Positions 35,047-35,088 of a stretch of DNA of 35,088 bases are shown piece after piece. Every line of letters starts with the position of its first letter. Position 1 is the stretch's first letter. Under the pieces are notes generated by a model. The model did not search any database. It saw only the letters and a program-made list of their open reading frames with translations, and was not told where the DNA came from. The stretch covers positions 1 through 35,088 of the forward strand of contig PLZI01000131.1 in the NCBI GenBank assembly GCA_003152095.1. The letters are read 5' to 3'. Made by a program: the position numbers and the translations under genes. Origin of the DNA: Acidobacteriota bacterium (GTDB lineage: Bacteria > Acidobacteriota > Thermoanaerobaculia > UBA5066).

Positions 35047-35088
35047 CTACACCTCGATCTCGCCCCGCATCATGAGGACGGCGCTCCC
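35047..35088 (-). CDS. C-terminal end of an unidentified minus-strand gene
   Basis: Reading the minus strand into the window gives 13 codons ending GSAVLMMRGEIEV and a TAG at 35047-35049, 10 bases after the topA stop. The composition looks coding and a convergent gene here would be natural, but the fragment is too short to identify. It may be chance. Confidence 0.4.
   Translation of the reverse strand, partial: GSAVLMMRGEIEV

Overview
This is a chromosomal origin region from a GC-rich Gram-negative bacterium. Outer-membrane barrels, lipoproteins and a YidC with a large periplasmic domain point to a diderm. The split ATP synthase operon (atpF'-atpF-atpH-atpA with no atpB or atpE beside it) next to a bactofilin gene and parAB, together with protease/propeller/barrel proteins, suggests Acidobacteriota or a neighbouring delta-type lineage. 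That placement is inference from gene order and protein style; no rRNA gene is present to test it.

Left arm (1-10916, all minus strand). From the origin outwards the genes run rpmH, rnpA, yidD, yidC, mnmE, mnmG, rsmG, parA, parB, bactofilin, then, after a 233-base gap with its own promoter, atpF', atpF, atpH and atpA (cut by the window edge). Many junctions are ATGA or GTGA overlaps. A perfect 16-bp parS site lies where the end of rsmG overlaps the start of parA. A good sigma70-type promoter (TTGACA, 17 bp, GAGAAT) precedes rpmH.

Right arm (11061-26122, all plus strand). dnaA, dnaN, recF, gyrB and gyrA form the classic initiation and supercoiling block. A 242-base dnaA-dnaN spacer is the best oriC candidate. 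Next come a transaldolase-fold protein that has lost its Schiff-base lysine, a DUF507 protein, a vitamin B6 cluster (pdxR, pdxS, pdxT), a crotonase and an arylamine-N-acetyltransferase-like protein without the catalytic cysteine.

At 26119-31103 the strand flips. A metallo-beta-lactamase-fold phosphodiesterase-like gene is followed, upstream on the same strand, by a tightly overlapping three-gene envelope operon: a TPR lipoprotein, a second lipoprotein, and a 954-residue protein combining a gluzincin-type zinc protease domain, a TolB-like propeller and an Omp85-type barrel. dprA and topA (plus strand) close the window, followed by the last 13 codons of a minus-strand gene.

The most unusual observations are these. 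(1) A dnaX-type -1 frameshift cassette inside parB (slippery A AAA AAG in phase, Shine-Dalgarno-like element upstream, GC hairpin downstream), whose -1 frame stays open straight into the bactofilin gene, predicting a ParB-bactofilin fusion. (2) The protease-propeller-Omp85 operon. (3) A perfect 17-bp inverted repeat with G-quadruplex potential in the first codons of gyrA. (4) A transaldolase pseudoenzyme. (5) A DnaA whose DNA-recognition signature is altered, together with a DnaA-trio-like tandem repeat in the presumed origin.

No tRNA, rRNA, CRISPR array or insertion sequence was recognised. No gene-free stretch exceeds 300 bases.
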